DNA of 64,000 nucleotides. Origin: Acinetobacter sp. GSS19 (lineage in GTDB: Bacteria; Pseudomonadota; Gammaproteobacteria; Pseudomonadales; Moraxellaceae). The notes below the pieces were generated by a model that was given only the letters and a program-made list of their open reading frames with translations, was not told the origin of the DNA and ran no database searches. The position numbers and the translations under genes are program-made. Every line of letters begins with the position of its first letter. Position 1 is the stretch's first letter. Location of the stretch: the NCBI RefSeq assembly GCF_028621895.1, contig NZ_CP117520.1, positions 1,798,001-1,862,000 on the forward strand, read 5' to 3'. Below are positions 9,741 through 18,135 of this stretch, one piece after another.

Positions 9741-10940
9741 ATGGCTGCTGCTTTTTATGATGTGATTGTATTGGGAGGTGGTGCTTCCGGACTGATGCTC
9801 GCATCCATGGCAGCGAAACGGGGCCGCAAGGTACTGGTTCTGGAAAAAGCCAACAAAGTCGGCAAAAAAATCCTGATGTCCGGCGGTGGGAAATGTAACT
9901 TTACCAATCTGTATGTCGAGCCTGACAACTATATTTCACATAACCCACATTTTGTCATTTCCGCCCTGTCCCGTTATAGCAATTGGGATTTTATCGGGAT
10001 GGTCTGTGACTATGGCATCGAGTATGAAGAACGAAAACACGGTCAGCTTTTTACCCTGAACGGCGCCAAAGAAATTCTCGCCATGCTGTTACAAGAATGC
10101 GAAAAAGCAGGAAATGTCGATATCCGCACCAGCTGTGAAGTAAAGGCGGTTAATGCGCTAGAAGGCAACGGTTTTCAGGTGGCGACCGTACAGGGCTATT
10201 TTGAGTGTGAATCGTTGGTGGTTGCCAGCGGTGGATTATCGATTCCCACTTTAGGAGGATCTGGTATTGGCTATGAAATTGCCAAGCAATTTGGCCACCA
10301 CGTTTATCCGACCCGTGCCGGACTAGTTCCCTTTACTTTTACTGACCAATTCAAGGAAGTGACCACACGTTTAAGTGGTAATGCCTTGGAAGCTACACTT
10401 AGCAATACACGTCACGCATTTACTGAAGCTTTATTGTTCACCCATCGAGGACTCAGCGGACCGAGTTCTCTACAACTGTCCAACTACTGGAACAGTGGGG
10501 AAAGCTTCCAGATTAATTTCCTGCCTGGTTTAGATGTACTGCAATGGCTAAAAGACAAAAAACAGCGCCAACCTAAAGTCCTGTTGCGCACTTTACTGAA
10601 TGAGCACATGGCCAAAAGCATTGTACTGGAACTGCAAACACTGATCTGGCCAGCAGAAAGTGAAACGGCGATTGGAAATTTAAGCGACCAACGCTTAGAA
10701 CAGATTGCGGAGCACTTACAGCATTTTGAAGTTAAACCTTCAGGAACCGAAGGCTATCGGACAGCAGAAGTCACTTTGGGTGGTGTGGATACGACAGAAG
10801 TTTCATCCAAGACGATGGAAAGTAAAAAGCGGAAAGGACTATATTTTTTAGGTGAGGTACTGGACGTCACAGGACATTTGGGCGGATATAATTTTCAATG
10901 GGCATGGGCATCAGCCCATGCAGCCAGTCAATTTGTTTAA
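9741..10940 (+). CDS. NAD(P)/FAD-dependent oxidoreductase, BaiN/HI0933 family
   Basis: A 399-aa flavoprotein of the HI0933/YhiN (BaiN) family. The N-terminal Rossmann motif GGGASGLMLA (about 11-20) binds FAD, followed by the family signature KKILMSGGGKCNFTN near residues 41-55 and the second FAD contact VASGGLSIPTLGGSGIGYEIA near 165. The C-terminal GEVLDVTGHLGGYNFQWAWASA closes the FAD site. Family members are annotated broadly as oxidoreductases; the physiological substrate is generally unknown. It starts 54 bp after the deaminase-like gene and is convergent with the tiny gene at 10945. Confidence 0.9.
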   Translation: MAAAFYDVIVLGGGASGLMLASMAAKRGRKVLVLEKANKVGKKILMSGGGKCNFTNLYVEPDNYISHNPHFVISALSRYSNWDFIGMVCDYGIEYEERKHGQLFTLNGAKEILAMLLQECEKAGNVDIRTSCEVKAVNALEGNGFQVATVQGYFECESLVVASGGLSIPTLGGSGIGYEIAKQFGHHVYPTRAGLVPFTFTDQFKEVTTRLSGNALEATLSNTRHAFTEALLFTHRGLSGPSSLQLSNYWNSGESFQINFLPGLDVLQWLKDKKQRQPKVLLRTLLNEHMAKSIVLELQTLIWPAESETAIGNLSDQRLEQIAEHLQHFEVKPSGTEGYRTAEVTLGGVDTTEVSSKTMESKKRKGLYFLGEVLDVTGHLGGYNFQWAWASAHAASQFV

Positions 10941-10944
10941 GAAA

Positions 10945-11118
10945 TTATTCCAAGTAATCAGTACGCAATAAAGCAACTTGCTGGTTTTGTTGCGTACGTG
11001 CAATCGCGTTTTCCATTTTTGCGATACCGCTTTTCAATTCATAAGATGTGCGCTGAGATACGACTTTAGTCAAACGTTTTACAACTGCAAATACTGGAAG
11101 TTTGAAGTTAAGGTTCAT
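10945..11118 (-). CDS. Small 57-aa hypothetical protein
   Basis: Reading the minus strand from an ATG at 11118 gives a 57-aa product that starts MNLNFKLPVFAVVKRLTKVV and ends LLRTDYLE. It is below common ORF length cut-offs. Support comes from a strong ribosome-binding site (AAAGGGGAAATC) 5-12 bp before the ATG, Acinetobacter-like codon use, and a stop just 4 bp beyond the convergent flavoprotein gene. The sequence is basic at the N-terminus, then amphipathic and Gln/Ala-rich, suggesting a helical small protein. I do not recognise a family. A possible promoter is TTGTTT-17-TATGGA about 50-80 bp upstream on the same strand. Confidence 0.75.
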   Translation of the reverse strand: MNLNFKLPVFAVVKRLTKVVSQRTSYELKSGIAKMENAIARTQQNQQVALLRTDYLE

Positions 11119-11442
11119 CCTGATTTCCCCTTTATAATTAATCTTATGGCAACATTAATCCATAACTGTTGCATGTATATGAAACAATCTCATTCTATAA
11201 CAAATATTTATTCTGTATAGAGGGTCTGCCTTAGAACAATAACTACTAACTTATGTCGAAATAAAGAAAAGCCTTATTACACAAGGTGTTGCAGGAAAGA
11301 AAAAACCACAGATTAAAATTACTAGACCTTAGTCTAATTTAATCCTGTCTTTTTCCCTTCAAGTCAGCATAAAATTCCGCATAACTCATAACAGTTGGCA
11401 CTTCTCAGCTAATATTTTCCTCAATCCTCACATTTCAGGTAT
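11119..11442. other. Intergenic region with a palindrome
   Basis: No ORF with a convincing start was found. It contains the promoter side of the 57-aa gene and a palindrome TAGAC-CTTA-GTCTA at 11323-11336 set in a larger imperfect inverted repeat (GATTAAA at 11311 with TTTAATC at 11338), the kind of symmetry bound by dimeric repressors. No target gene is obvious. Confidence 0.4.
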
Positions 11443-11473
11443 AAAAAGTGACTACCTAGGTGTAGTCACTTTT
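11443..11473. terminator. Terminator for the TM-helix protein gene
   Basis: AAAGTGACTAC/GTAGTCACTTT, 11-bp perfect arms around a 6-nt loop with A/T tails on both sides; located just downstream of the minus-strand gene ending at 11492. Confidence 0.85.
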
Positions 11474-11491
11474 GCATGGGATTAGCTGCCC

Positions 11492-13225
11492 CTAAGTATC
11501 ATTATTGCTCTTTGGCGGATGAGAAATATCCACGTCCTGTTCCACTTCACCCGTTGAACCAAAAGGTTTATTCACTGGTGGATGTTCTGGATTGACCTTA
11601 AATTCTCTGAGGTCGCCTTCCTCAGGTTTGTTAGTAGAAGCATGCTGCTCTGCTGAAGCAGACTCTGTCACCACTGCAGGTGCCATACTAGGTTGAGCAG
11701 AAGAAGCAGCCTTTGGCTGATGTAAAGGATTAGATTTTTTGGCATGTTGCTTGGCTTGATCAAGCAAATCTGTCAATAATCGCTCGGCAGGCTGACGACC
11801 GCCGAGACCAAAGGCCAGAGCAAAAGCAACTGCAACCGCTCCTAAAGTTAAACCGAAGGCCAGATTCACGATCGAATCCGCGATGCCCATGGCTCGGAGT
11901 CCCATGGCGATCACCAAGCCCATAATCAGAATACGGACCAAGTTCGCCAACCAGCGTGAATAATTGTATTCACCGCGCTCTAAGACTTTGGCTACCAGAT
12001 TGGCCAACCAGAAACCGATCAGCAGAATCACCGCACCGAGCAAGATACTGGCACCAAACTGGATAAACATCGCGATCAGACCACTGATCTGTTCAAAACC
12101 TAGACGGTTCGCCGCCTCAGCAACTGCAAATAGCATGGTGAAGAACACGATCAATGTGCCGATCATGACCGAAATTTTGTTACTGCCTAAAAAGCGTTGT
12201 AAGTCCAGTTTAGCTGGCAGTTCATCAACACCTGTACCAGCGAGCAACTCGCTGACCAGTCGAGCAACAAAACGTGAAACCACGTAGGCAATGATCAGGA
12301 TCAAACCGGCAGCAATAATGTTTGGAATCGCGTTCAGGATTTCATACAACATCGCCGTCGCGGGTTGCGAAATGGCTTCAATCCCCAGAGCTTCAAACGC
12401 GATGATCAATGCAGTGATCATGATTAAAGTAAAGACAAAGGTACCTAACAAGCCTGGTAAGTTGCCAGTCTTGAATAGACCAATCTTTTGCGCCTGTGAT
12501 TGTACATTCAGGCTACCGAGTAAACCCTCCACAATACCGCGCACAATTTTTGCCAGAATATAACCGACAAAAATAATCACACCGGCAATAAACAGATTTG
12601 GCAGGAACAGAATGGCTTCATTCAGCATGTTCTGCACCGGCATTAATAATCCATTCAGACCAAGGATCGAAAGGACGATTGGCAAGAACAATAACAAAAT
12701 CAGCCAGTACACAATATCTGCAATATTTTGGCTAATCGGTCGAACACCCACCTCGGTACTAAGCTTCTCATCCAGCTGAGTACGGGCCAAAAGCCGTTGC
12801 AATCCCATACGTACCAGTTTGGCTAGAATCCAACCGATGAAACCCACCGCAATAGCCGCAATCAGGTTCGGAATAAAAGCCAATACCTGTGCTAGCATGT
12901 CACTGAATGGTCCACTAACACTATTGATATTCAAAACATTTAATGCTGCGACCACCGCAATAATCAGAATAAACCAGAACACCACACGCGAGATAATCTG
13001 CTCAATATCAGGGAATTTTCCCGCCGTAGTAGTGGTTGCAGTAGAAAGATGATGGTTGGTGCCGATTTTTTGCAGTAATTTTTTAACACCGGCGGCGATG
13101 ATCAGAGCCACAACCCAACCGAGCAATAAAATGACCACAGCCGCAATAATCGGCTGGAACTGATCCCAATAATACATGGCACCATAATTTGATCCTCTCG
13201 GACCTCCAGCAAAAAAGTCATTCAT
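11492..13225 (-). CDS. TM-helix-repeat mechanosensitive channel-like protein
   Basis: A 577-aa integral membrane protein with many hydrophobic helices arranged as repeated units. Each unit contains a pattern like FIPNLIAAIAVGFIGWILAKLV, seen at least four times (about residues 95-140, 180-230, 275-320 and 365-410), which is the conserved TM-helix repeat of a family annotated as mechanosensitive-channel-like. The last hydrophobic unit, near LAFGLTLGAVAVAFALAFGLGG, resembles the pore-lining helix of MscS proteins, but I see no MscS beta-domain. The C-terminal ~100 residues are hydrophilic and low-complexity (Ala, Ser, Pro, Glu). Ion-channel activity is therefore inferred, not shown. Single-gene unit. 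Confidence 0.75.
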   Translation of the reverse strand: MNDFFAGGPRGSNYGAMYYWDQFQPIIAAVVILLLGWVVALIIAAGVKKLLQKIGTNHHLSTATTTTAGKFPDIEQIISRVVFWFILIIAVVAALNVLNINSVSGPFSDMLAQVLAFIPNLIAAIAVGFIGWILAKLVRMGLQRLLARTQLDEKLSTEVGVRPISQNIADIVYWLILLLFLPIVLSILGLNGLLMPVQNMLNEAILFLPNLFIAGVIIFVGYILAKIVRGIVEGLLGSLNVQSQAQKIGLFKTGNLPGLLGTFVFTLIMITALIIAFEALGIEAISQPATAMLYEILNAIPNIIAAGLILIIAYVVSRFVARLVSELLAGTGVDELPAKLDLQRFLGSNKISVMIGTLIVFFTMLFAVAEAANRLGFEQISGLIAMFIQFGASILLGAVILLIGFWLANLVAKVLERGEYNYSRWLANLVRILIMGLVIAMGLRAMGIADSIVNLAFGLTLGAVAVAFALAFGLGGRQPAERLLTDLLDQAKQHAKKSNPLHQPKAASSAQPSMAPAVVTESASAEQHASTNKPEEGDLREFKVNPEHPPVNKPFGSTGEVEQDVDISHPPKSNNDT

Positions 13226-13393
13226 AATTCTTCGCCCTCTTATCTTTATCAGGTTTGTATATGCAAATTGGTCTAAATCTGCTTTTTACTTTTTTCTAAT
13301 CGTTACCTGTATCACCTTAAAACTCGGTGTTTTTTGAATCAATTCAAAGCAGCATAAGAGCAACAAAAGCGCTGCATAAGTTTGCAAAACAAT

Positions 13394-13428
13394 AAAGCCC
13401 GTCGTGATTCACTTCGGGCTTTGTTTTA
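13394..13428. terminator. Hairpin terminator
   Basis: AAAGCCCG and CGGGCTTT arms separated by about 12 nt, followed by TGTTTT; it serves the minus-strand gene ending at 13476 and can work in either direction. Confidence 0.75.
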
Positions 13429-13475
13429 GGAATCAGGGAAATGATTCATCCTAATGAGGAAGATCACGTTCTTCC

Positions 13476-13760
13476 TTAACGGTTGGCTGCGGTTTTCGCA
13501 TTATCCGTTGCTACAGCATCCTGCTCGCTGACTTTGGGTGCACTATTGTTCATATTATTCATAGTGGCAGGTTGCATAGCAGGATTAGACTGATCCGGCG
13601 GGGCTTCTCGTGGAGAAGGATTACGTTCAACGAACATATAGATCAGTAGTGCAACAAGGAAAAGACCAACTGCTACCAGCATATATACCGGTAAACGTTT
13701 TTTTTGCATATTCTCTTCTGCACTGGTCACATGCGCCGGTTTACTAAAATCGTGCTTCAT
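13476..13760 (-). CDS. Small single-span membrane protein
   Basis: The ATG at 13760, preceded by GAGGGAAG, gives 94 aa starting MKHDFSKPAHVTSAEENM; the longer frame to 13973 encodes an unlikely extension overlapping the divergent gene's promoter. One hydrophobic segment, LPVYMLVAVGLFLVALLIYMF, spans about residues 23-43 after a basic KKR, so the short N-terminus is probably cytoplasmic and the Pro/Asn/Met-rich C-terminal half periplasmic. No family recognised. Divergent from the gene at 13917. Confidence 0.7.
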   Translation of the reverse strand: MKHDFSKPAHVTSAEENMQKKRLPVYMLVAVGLFLVALLIYMFVERNPSPREAPPDQSNPAMQPATMNNMNNSAPKVSEQDAVATDNAKTAANR

Positions 13761-13916
13761 GGTCTTCCCTCTCTTATTTTTTTTTTGATAAGAACAGTTT
13801 AACAAGAGGCCATGTATCAATGTGTGAAGAAGCTTAGTGTAATCGTGACGATCGGTTTTAATGTTGTATGCAAAATGCGCTATACTGCATGTCCGTTTTT
13901 TATGTGCTTTACCATT

Positions 13917-14339
13917 ATGGCGTATCGTCAGCAAAGAGTAACGCTTGATCTTGACACTGACGTCACTCATCAATGTGGCTTACATTATACCCGCGATCAA
14001 CATCTGATCGGTATTATTGAATTCGATAAACCCAGTTATGTACTGCAATGGGGCGACTTAGAATATTTTCGCCGCCGTACCGAAGAATTTTCTGTCATGC
14101 CTTTCCCCGACTGTATCAATGCTATGGTGATTGATATTCGTAATGTCAGTGCATTTTTAGACAATGAAGTACCGATTATTCCATGGCGTTTACTCGAAGA
14201 GGAATGTCCGATTCGTCTAGTGGTACCCCAGGATCGTCTGGAATACTATGCAGGATTTTTTGAACCGACTTGGCTCAGCACAGATCTAGAGAGTGCCATT
14301 CAGGAAATTCGTGAATTTATGGACATGTTTGTGCATTAA
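13917..14339 (+). CDS. Conserved hypothetical protein (140 aa)
   Basis: I place the start at the ATG at 13917 (MAYRQQRVTLDLDTDVTHQ); the upstream part of the longer frame is Cys-rich and unlike coding sequence, although a start at 13902 is also possible. A TATACT -10 hexamer lies at 13881-13886, consistent with a short leader. The product is acidic and soluble with alternating strand and helix patterns, for example INAMVIDIRNVSAFL and CPIRLVVPQDRLEYYAG, and ends in an amphipathic helix IQEIREFMDMF. I do not recognise its family and propose no function. Confidence 0.65.
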   Translation: MAYRQQRVTLDLDTDVTHQCGLHYTRDQHLIGIIEFDKPSYVLQWGDLEYFRRRTEEFSVMPFPDCINAMVIDIRNVSAFLDNEVPIIPWRLLEEECPIRLVVPQDRLEYYAGFFEPTWLSTDLESAIQEIREFMDMFVH

Positions 14340-14357
14340 AGTTCTTTCATTTCCATA

Positions 14358-14383
14358 CAGTGCCCTCGATTGAGGGCATTTTG
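14358..14383. terminator. Bidirectional terminator
   Basis: TGCCCTC-GATT-GAGGGCA stem followed by TTTT; it sits between the convergent gene at 13917 and fpr. Confidence 0.75.
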
Positions 14384-14427
14384 AATTCTGGTTGATTCAA
14401 GTCACATCATTGCAACTTGCAAAGGGA

Positions 14428-15189
14428 TTACCAGTAATTTTCTACTGCGATATTGCCTTCCCCACGGCGATTCATGCTCAGACCACGGCGTTTTAAGGCT
14501 TCTTTGGTATCCTCGACCATTTCAGGGTTACCACACAGCATAATATGACTGCTATTTGGGTCAAAAGACATGCCCACCGTCTGCTCCAAAGCTCCATTCT
14601 CGATCAGTCGTGGTAAACGCTCATGCAAATCAGCCGTTGCATCACGGGTAATCACCGGCACAAATTTAAAACCACTGTGCCCTTCCCCAAAGGTTTGAGC
14701 AATTTCTTGAATACGATCGACGTAGGCCAATTCTGCTCTGGTGCGAACACTATAAACCAAATGAATGTGCTGATATTTGGACCAAGTCTCAAAATCTTGC
14801 AGCATTGATAGGAAAGGAGCCAAACCGGTTCCGGTCGCCAATAACCAGAGATCTTTCGGTAAAGGTAACTGATAACGTGCCAAGGTCAGAAAACCATAAG
14901 GAATTTTTTCCAGATACAGCTCATCACCGACTTTCAGGTGTTGCAGATTAGAGGTAAATGCCCCATCCGGCACCACAATCGAAAAGAACTCCAACGTTTC
15001 ATCATAAGGTGATGAGACAATCGAATAAGCGCGCACCACCAGCTCCTCTCCGACTTTTAAACCAATCCGTGCGAACTGGCCTGCCGTGAACTTGAAATGT
15101 GCTGGACGCGTCAGGGTAAAGCTAAATAAGGTGTCCGTCCAGCGATGCACAGACAGAACCGTTTCTAGGCTAAATTTTTCAATTGACAT
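14428..15189 (-). CDS. fpr: Ferredoxin/flavodoxin-NADP+ reductase
   Basis: A 253-aa flavoprotein exchanging electrons between NADPH and ferredoxin or flavodoxin. The FAD-binding RAYS motif is at 53-56, the NADP-binding GTGLAPF loop at 121-127, and CGNPEM near residue 222, all diagnostic of the Fpr family, with the subclass I tail ending ENYW that stacks near the flavin. Length is normal. It is divergent from a LysR-type regulator with an 85-bp shared region, the arrangement known in Pseudomonas, where FinR controls fpr under oxidative or iron stress. That regulation is inferred here from synteny. Confidence 0.95.
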   Translation of the reverse strand: MSIEKFSLETVLSVHRWTDTLFSFTLTRPAHFKFTAGQFARIGLKVGEELVVRAYSIVSSPYDETLEFFSIVVPDGAFTSNLQHLKVGDELYLEKIPYGFLTLARYQLPLPKDLWLLATGTGLAPFLSMLQDFETWSKYQHIHLVYSVRTRAELAYVDRIQEIAQTFGEGHSGFKFVPVITRDATADLHERLPRLIENGALEQTVGMSFDPNSSHIMLCGNPEMVEDTKEALKRRGLSMNRRGEGNIAVENYW

Positions 15190-15274
15190 GATTTCAACGT
15201 GGCACGATACGGTGTGCTCATGTTAGCATGACGGGTCAATTTGTTCATATTTTTTAAACCTTAAGGCTTCATCC

Positions 15275-16162
15275 ATGCGCATGACTTTACGCCAACTGGC
15301 GGTTTTTGTAGCAGTCGCTCAAGAAGGGACCGTCACCAAAGCAAGCGAGGCGGTCAAACTCACGCAAAGCGCAGCAAGTATGGCCTTGGCGGATTTAGAA
15401 GATGGCTTGGGTGCACCACTGTTTGACCGTTTGGGTAAACGTTTGCAACTTAATGATCTTGGGCGTTTTTTGTTGCCACAGGCACTGGAAATTCTGGGCC
15501 GTTGTGAAGCCTTTGAACAGGCTGCTAAAGGTGAATTACAGAGCATTGATTTACGCTTGGGTGCTACGCTTACGATCAGTGATTATTTGATGCCAGATCT
15601 GATGGCGGGTTTCTTACAAGTTCAACCCCAAGCACACTTACAATTACAAGTTGGTAATACCAGGCAAATGATTGAAGCAGTCAACCAGTTTCAGCTGGAT
15701 CTCGCCCTGATTGAAGGTTCCTGCCATTTACCACAATTACAATCGATTCCATGGCGTGATGATGAGCTTGCTGTGTGCTGTGCACCCAATCATCCGCTGG
15801 CCCAGCTAGACCGTCCCTTGAATGCGGTGGACTTTCTTAATGTTGAATGGATTTTGCGTGAAGAAGGTTCTGGTACACGTGAAGTGTTTGACCATGTGAT
15901 CTTGCAGGATTTGCCCGATGCCAATATCCGTTTGACCCTCGGGCATAATGAAGCCATTCTGAAAATTGTCGCAGGTGGTTTGGGCTTGTCCTGTATTTCC
16001 CGACTGGCCATTGAACCTTTACAGGAAAAGGGCCAACTGGTGATTTTAGAAACCCCTTTCTGGCAACTGACACGCCCGTTGTTTATGCTGGTTCATCGTC
16101 AAAAATACCAGGGACCCGGCTTGAAAGCCTTTATGAAATTCTGCGAAGATCAGTTTCAGTAA
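15275..16162 (+). CDS. finR: LysR-type regulator, FinR-like
   Basis: A 295-aa LysR-family transcription regulator. The N-terminal winged helix-turn-helix covers residues 3-62 (MTLRQLAVFVAVAQEGTV, then the recognition region KLTQSAASMALADLE), followed by the periplasmic-binding-protein-like effector domain from about residue 90. The sequence style (TLRQL, QSAASMAL, LFDRLGKRLQLNDLGRFLLPQA) and the divergent position next to fpr match FinR of Pseudomonas, an activator of fpr. A second start at 15281 (MTLRQL) is also possible. The name rests on neighbourhood plus resemblance. Confidence 0.8.
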   Translation: MRMTLRQLAVFVAVAQEGTVTKASEAVKLTQSAASMALADLEDGLGAPLFDRLGKRLQLNDLGRFLLPQALEILGRCEAFEQAAKGELQSIDLRLGATLTISDYLMPDLMAGFLQVQPQAHLQLQVGNTRQMIEAVNQFQLDLALIEGSCHLPQLQSIPWRDDELAVCCAPNHPLAQLDRPLNAVDFLNVEWILREEGSGTREVFDHVILQDLPDANIRLTLGHNEAILKIVAGGLGLSCISRLAIEPLQEKGQLVILETPFWQLTRPLFMLVHRQKYQGPGLKAFMKFCEDQFQ

Positions 16163-16217
16163 GCTACTGCCTACTCAGCACCTGAGAGATTCAGCCAATT
16201 TACTCAGGTAGTCTGGT

Positions 16218-16925
16218 CTATCGACCAAACTGCCGTTCACAAGGTTCACCATCATTGTTTCCGTCCATTTGCGTGCCTGGGCAGTTTTTCAGGAAGAAAA
16301 CTGCTTCTTCATAGGAACGCATTTGGCTGCAATGCGTACGGCCATCACAACGAAATTGTGTTTGTGCACTGGCAACCACAGGACTAACAGAAACAGGCGT
16401 CACTGTAGCAGCAGGTTTTGTAGCCTCAGCCTCGATTCTTTTTTCTTTGACAATAATTTCATCAGACACCTTATCGCCTAATGCTGCACGTTGCTGAGCA
16501 ATAATCTGTTTTTGTAACTCTGCCAATTGCTGCACTTTTAGTTGCTTAACGAGCTGGGTACGCTGATATTGCTGATAGCCCAACACTGCGATGATTATCG
16601 CGAGCAAACAGGTAATGCAGATTCCCCAGACTAACTTGCGCTGTGATGCCTTAATTCGATCAACAGGCGTCGTTATCCCTGTATAAGGTTTACTATCGGG
16701 TTGAATCAATTCACACTGATGGTCCAAACGAAGGAGATTATCCGCTTTAAATTTACCGTCTTGTTCGACAACCATGAATTTCAGTGATTCACCCAACTGA
16801 GGGGCAAGATCTGCATTCGGCATATCACGGATATGAAAAAAAACCTCTTGACCGTTTCCATCTAGCTCGATAAAACCAAAACCGCGCATGGCATCGTAGC
16901 TTTTAATTTTCCCCTTGTTAAACAT
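16218..16925 (-). CDS. Cold-shock domain, TM segment and excalibur domain fusion
   Basis: A 235-aa protein with three parts. Residues 1-68 are a cold-shock (OB-fold) domain: GKIKSYDAMRGFGFIE and EVFFHIRDM carry RNP-1/RNP-2-like patterns. Residues 99-117 are one hydrophobic membrane helix, followed by a Gln/Lys-rich coiled-coil-like linker. The C-terminal ~40 residues (RCDGRTHCSQM to the end) match the excalibur domain, with the calcium-loop-like DGNNDGEPCE and four cysteines. The topology would leave the nucleic-acid-binding domain in the cytoplasm and the excalibur domain in the periplasm. Function is unknown. A simple cold-shock-domain gene lies just upstream on the same strand. Confidence 0.85.
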   Translation of the reverse strand: MFNKGKIKSYDAMRGFGFIELDGNGQEVFFHIRDMPNADLAPQLGESLKFMVVEQDGKFKADNLLRLDHQCELIQPDSKPYTGITTPVDRIKASQRKLVWGICITCLLAIIIAVLGYQQYQRTQLVKQLKVQQLAELQKQIIAQQRAALGDKVSDEIIVKEKRIEAEATKPAATVTPVSVSPVVASAQTQFRCDGRTHCSQMRSYEEAVFFLKNCPGTQMDGNNDGEPCERQFGR

Positions 16926-16962
16926 GTATGGCTCTTTTATTTTTTAGTGCTGGTATTCTAAT

Positions 16963-16988
16963 AAAAAAGAGGTTAAAAAACCTCTTCT
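16963..16988 (-). terminator. Terminator downstream of the small cold-shock gene
   Basis: On the minus strand AAGAGGTT-TTTT-AACCTCTT followed by T residues. Confidence 0.75.
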
Positions 16989-17012
16989 ATATTTTTAAAA
17001 ATAATTAAAAAA

Positions 17013-17306
17013 TTAACGCTTTAAATTAGACAATAAGGCTGAAGTGATTGATGTATTCACGGCTACCGCTTTCGCTTTCTTGGCTTTTTTTGATTTGTCC
17101 TCGACGCGCTCAATTTTAATGGCTTTATATCTTTCACCATTTTGCACAACGTTAAACTTTACCCGATCATTGCGCTTTGGTTCGCCTGTCTCTGTAGGGA
17201 AATCCGAAATATGAAAGAAGACTTCTCCTTCAGGTGAGGAAATAAAACCAAATCCTTTGTCTGAATTATACTGCTTTACTTTTCCTTGATATTGCTCGGA
17301 AGTCAT
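17013..17306 (-). CDS. Cold-shock domain protein
   Basis: The ATG at 17306 is preceded by GGGGATAGG and gives 97 aa starting MTSEQYQGKVKQYNSDKGFGFI; the in-frame ATG at 17336 has no ribosome-binding site. Residues 6-68 form a cold-shock domain with RNP motifs KGFGFI and VFFHIS. The C-terminal third is a Lys/Ala-rich basic tail (KSKKAKKAKAVAV). It probably binds single-stranded RNA or DNA. Terminators lie on both sides, so it is its own unit despite the related gene next door. Confidence 0.85.
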   Translation of the reverse strand: MTSEQYQGKVKQYNSDKGFGFISSPEGEVFFHISDFPTETGEPKRNDRVKFNVVQNGERYKAIKIERVEDKSKKAKKAKAVAVNTSITSALLSNLKR

Positions 17307-17345
17307 ACCTATCCCCAGTCTGTATCTGTCATGCATTTAGTATAT

Positions 17346-17374
17346 AAAAAAAGAGGCTGTAAAAGCCTCTTTTC
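17346..17374. terminator. Terminator after upp
   Basis: AAAGAGGCT-GTAAA-AGCCTCTTTT with A- and T-tracts on either side, just downstream of upp on the minus strand. Confidence 0.85.
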
Positions 17375-17389
17375 TGACTTCAATTATGC

Positions 17390-18025
17390 TTAGTCTTTCT
17401 GCACACTACCAAAAATCTTGTCACCTGCATCTCCCAGCCCAGGAATGATATAGCCATGCTCATTTAAACCCTCATCAATAGATGCAGTAAAAATACGGAC
17501 ATCGGGATGTGCAGCTTCTACTTTAGCGATCCCTTCCGGAGCTGCTACTAATACCATGACACGGATATCCTTACAACCACTAGCTTTGAGCACATCAATT
17601 GCCGCAATCAGGGAGGAACCGGTCGCGAGCATCGGGTCAATGATCATGGCAATTCGGTTTTCCACATCAGGAACCAGTTTTTTGTAGTAGGTGCGGGCTT
17701 GCAAAGTCTGCTCATCACGCTCTAAGCCCAAAACGGAAACCTTAGCGCTTGGAATCAGATTCAGGAAACCATCCAACATCCCAATACCGGCACGTAAAAT
17801 CGGAACAACGGTAATTTTCTTCCCGGCAATCCTTTGCGTCACTACGGGTCCTGCCCAACCTTCAATTTCCTGATCTTCAACAGCAAGATCTTTCGTCGCT
17901 TCGTAGGTCAGCAACATTGTGACTTCTTGAGCCAATTCACGGAAATTTTTGGTACTAATTCCAGCACGGCGTAATAGGCCTAGTTTGTGACGGATCAGCG
18001 GATGACGAATTTCTTGGATGGGCAC
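17390..18025 (-). CDS. upp: Uracil phosphoribosyltransferase
   Basis: Salvage enzyme converting uracil and PRPP to UMP. The 211-aa product has the expected length. The PRPP-binding loop appears as [13 protein letters not shown] (about residues 126-138), RAGIGMLDG lies near residue 78, and the uracil-binding C-terminal segment reads [13 protein letters not shown]. No purine/uracil permease gene is adjacent; it is transcribed alone. Confidence 0.97.
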   Translation of the reverse strand: MPIQEIRHPLIRHKLGLLRRAGISTKNFRELAQEVTMLLTYEATKDLAVEDQEIEGWAGPVVTQRIAGKKITVVPILRAGIGMLDGFLNLIPSAKVSVLGLERDEQTLQARTYYKKLVPDVENRIAMIIDPMLATGSSLIAAIDVLKASGCKDIRVMVLVAAPEGIAKVEAAHPDVRIFTASIDEGLNEHGYIIPGLGDAGDKIFGSVQKD

Positions 18026-18088
18026 GGGAGAACACCTAAATAACGAAAAGCATATTTTTCATTATAAAGGTTTTTAACAATTGGTATA

Positions 18089-18120
18089 AGAAAAGCCCCC
18101 AATTTTGGAGGCTTTTTTAT
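18089..18120. terminator. Terminator of the nuo operon
   Basis: AAAAGCC(c)CC-AATTTT-GG(a)GGCTTTTTT hairpin with T/A tails directly after nuoN. Confidence 0.85.
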
Positions 18121-18135
18121 AGTATCAAGTCAAAC

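Noticed and set aside
10978..11220. 80-aa plus-strand ORF after the flavoprotein gene
   Set aside because: Antisense to the better-supported 57-aa minus-strand gene at 10945-11118; Cys- and Phe-rich composition unlike coding sequence.
11964..12563. Two plus-strand ORFs (107 and 90 aa) opposite the TM-helix protein
   Set aside because: Shadows of the repeated hydrophobic coding sequence on the other strand; no starts with ribosome-binding sites.
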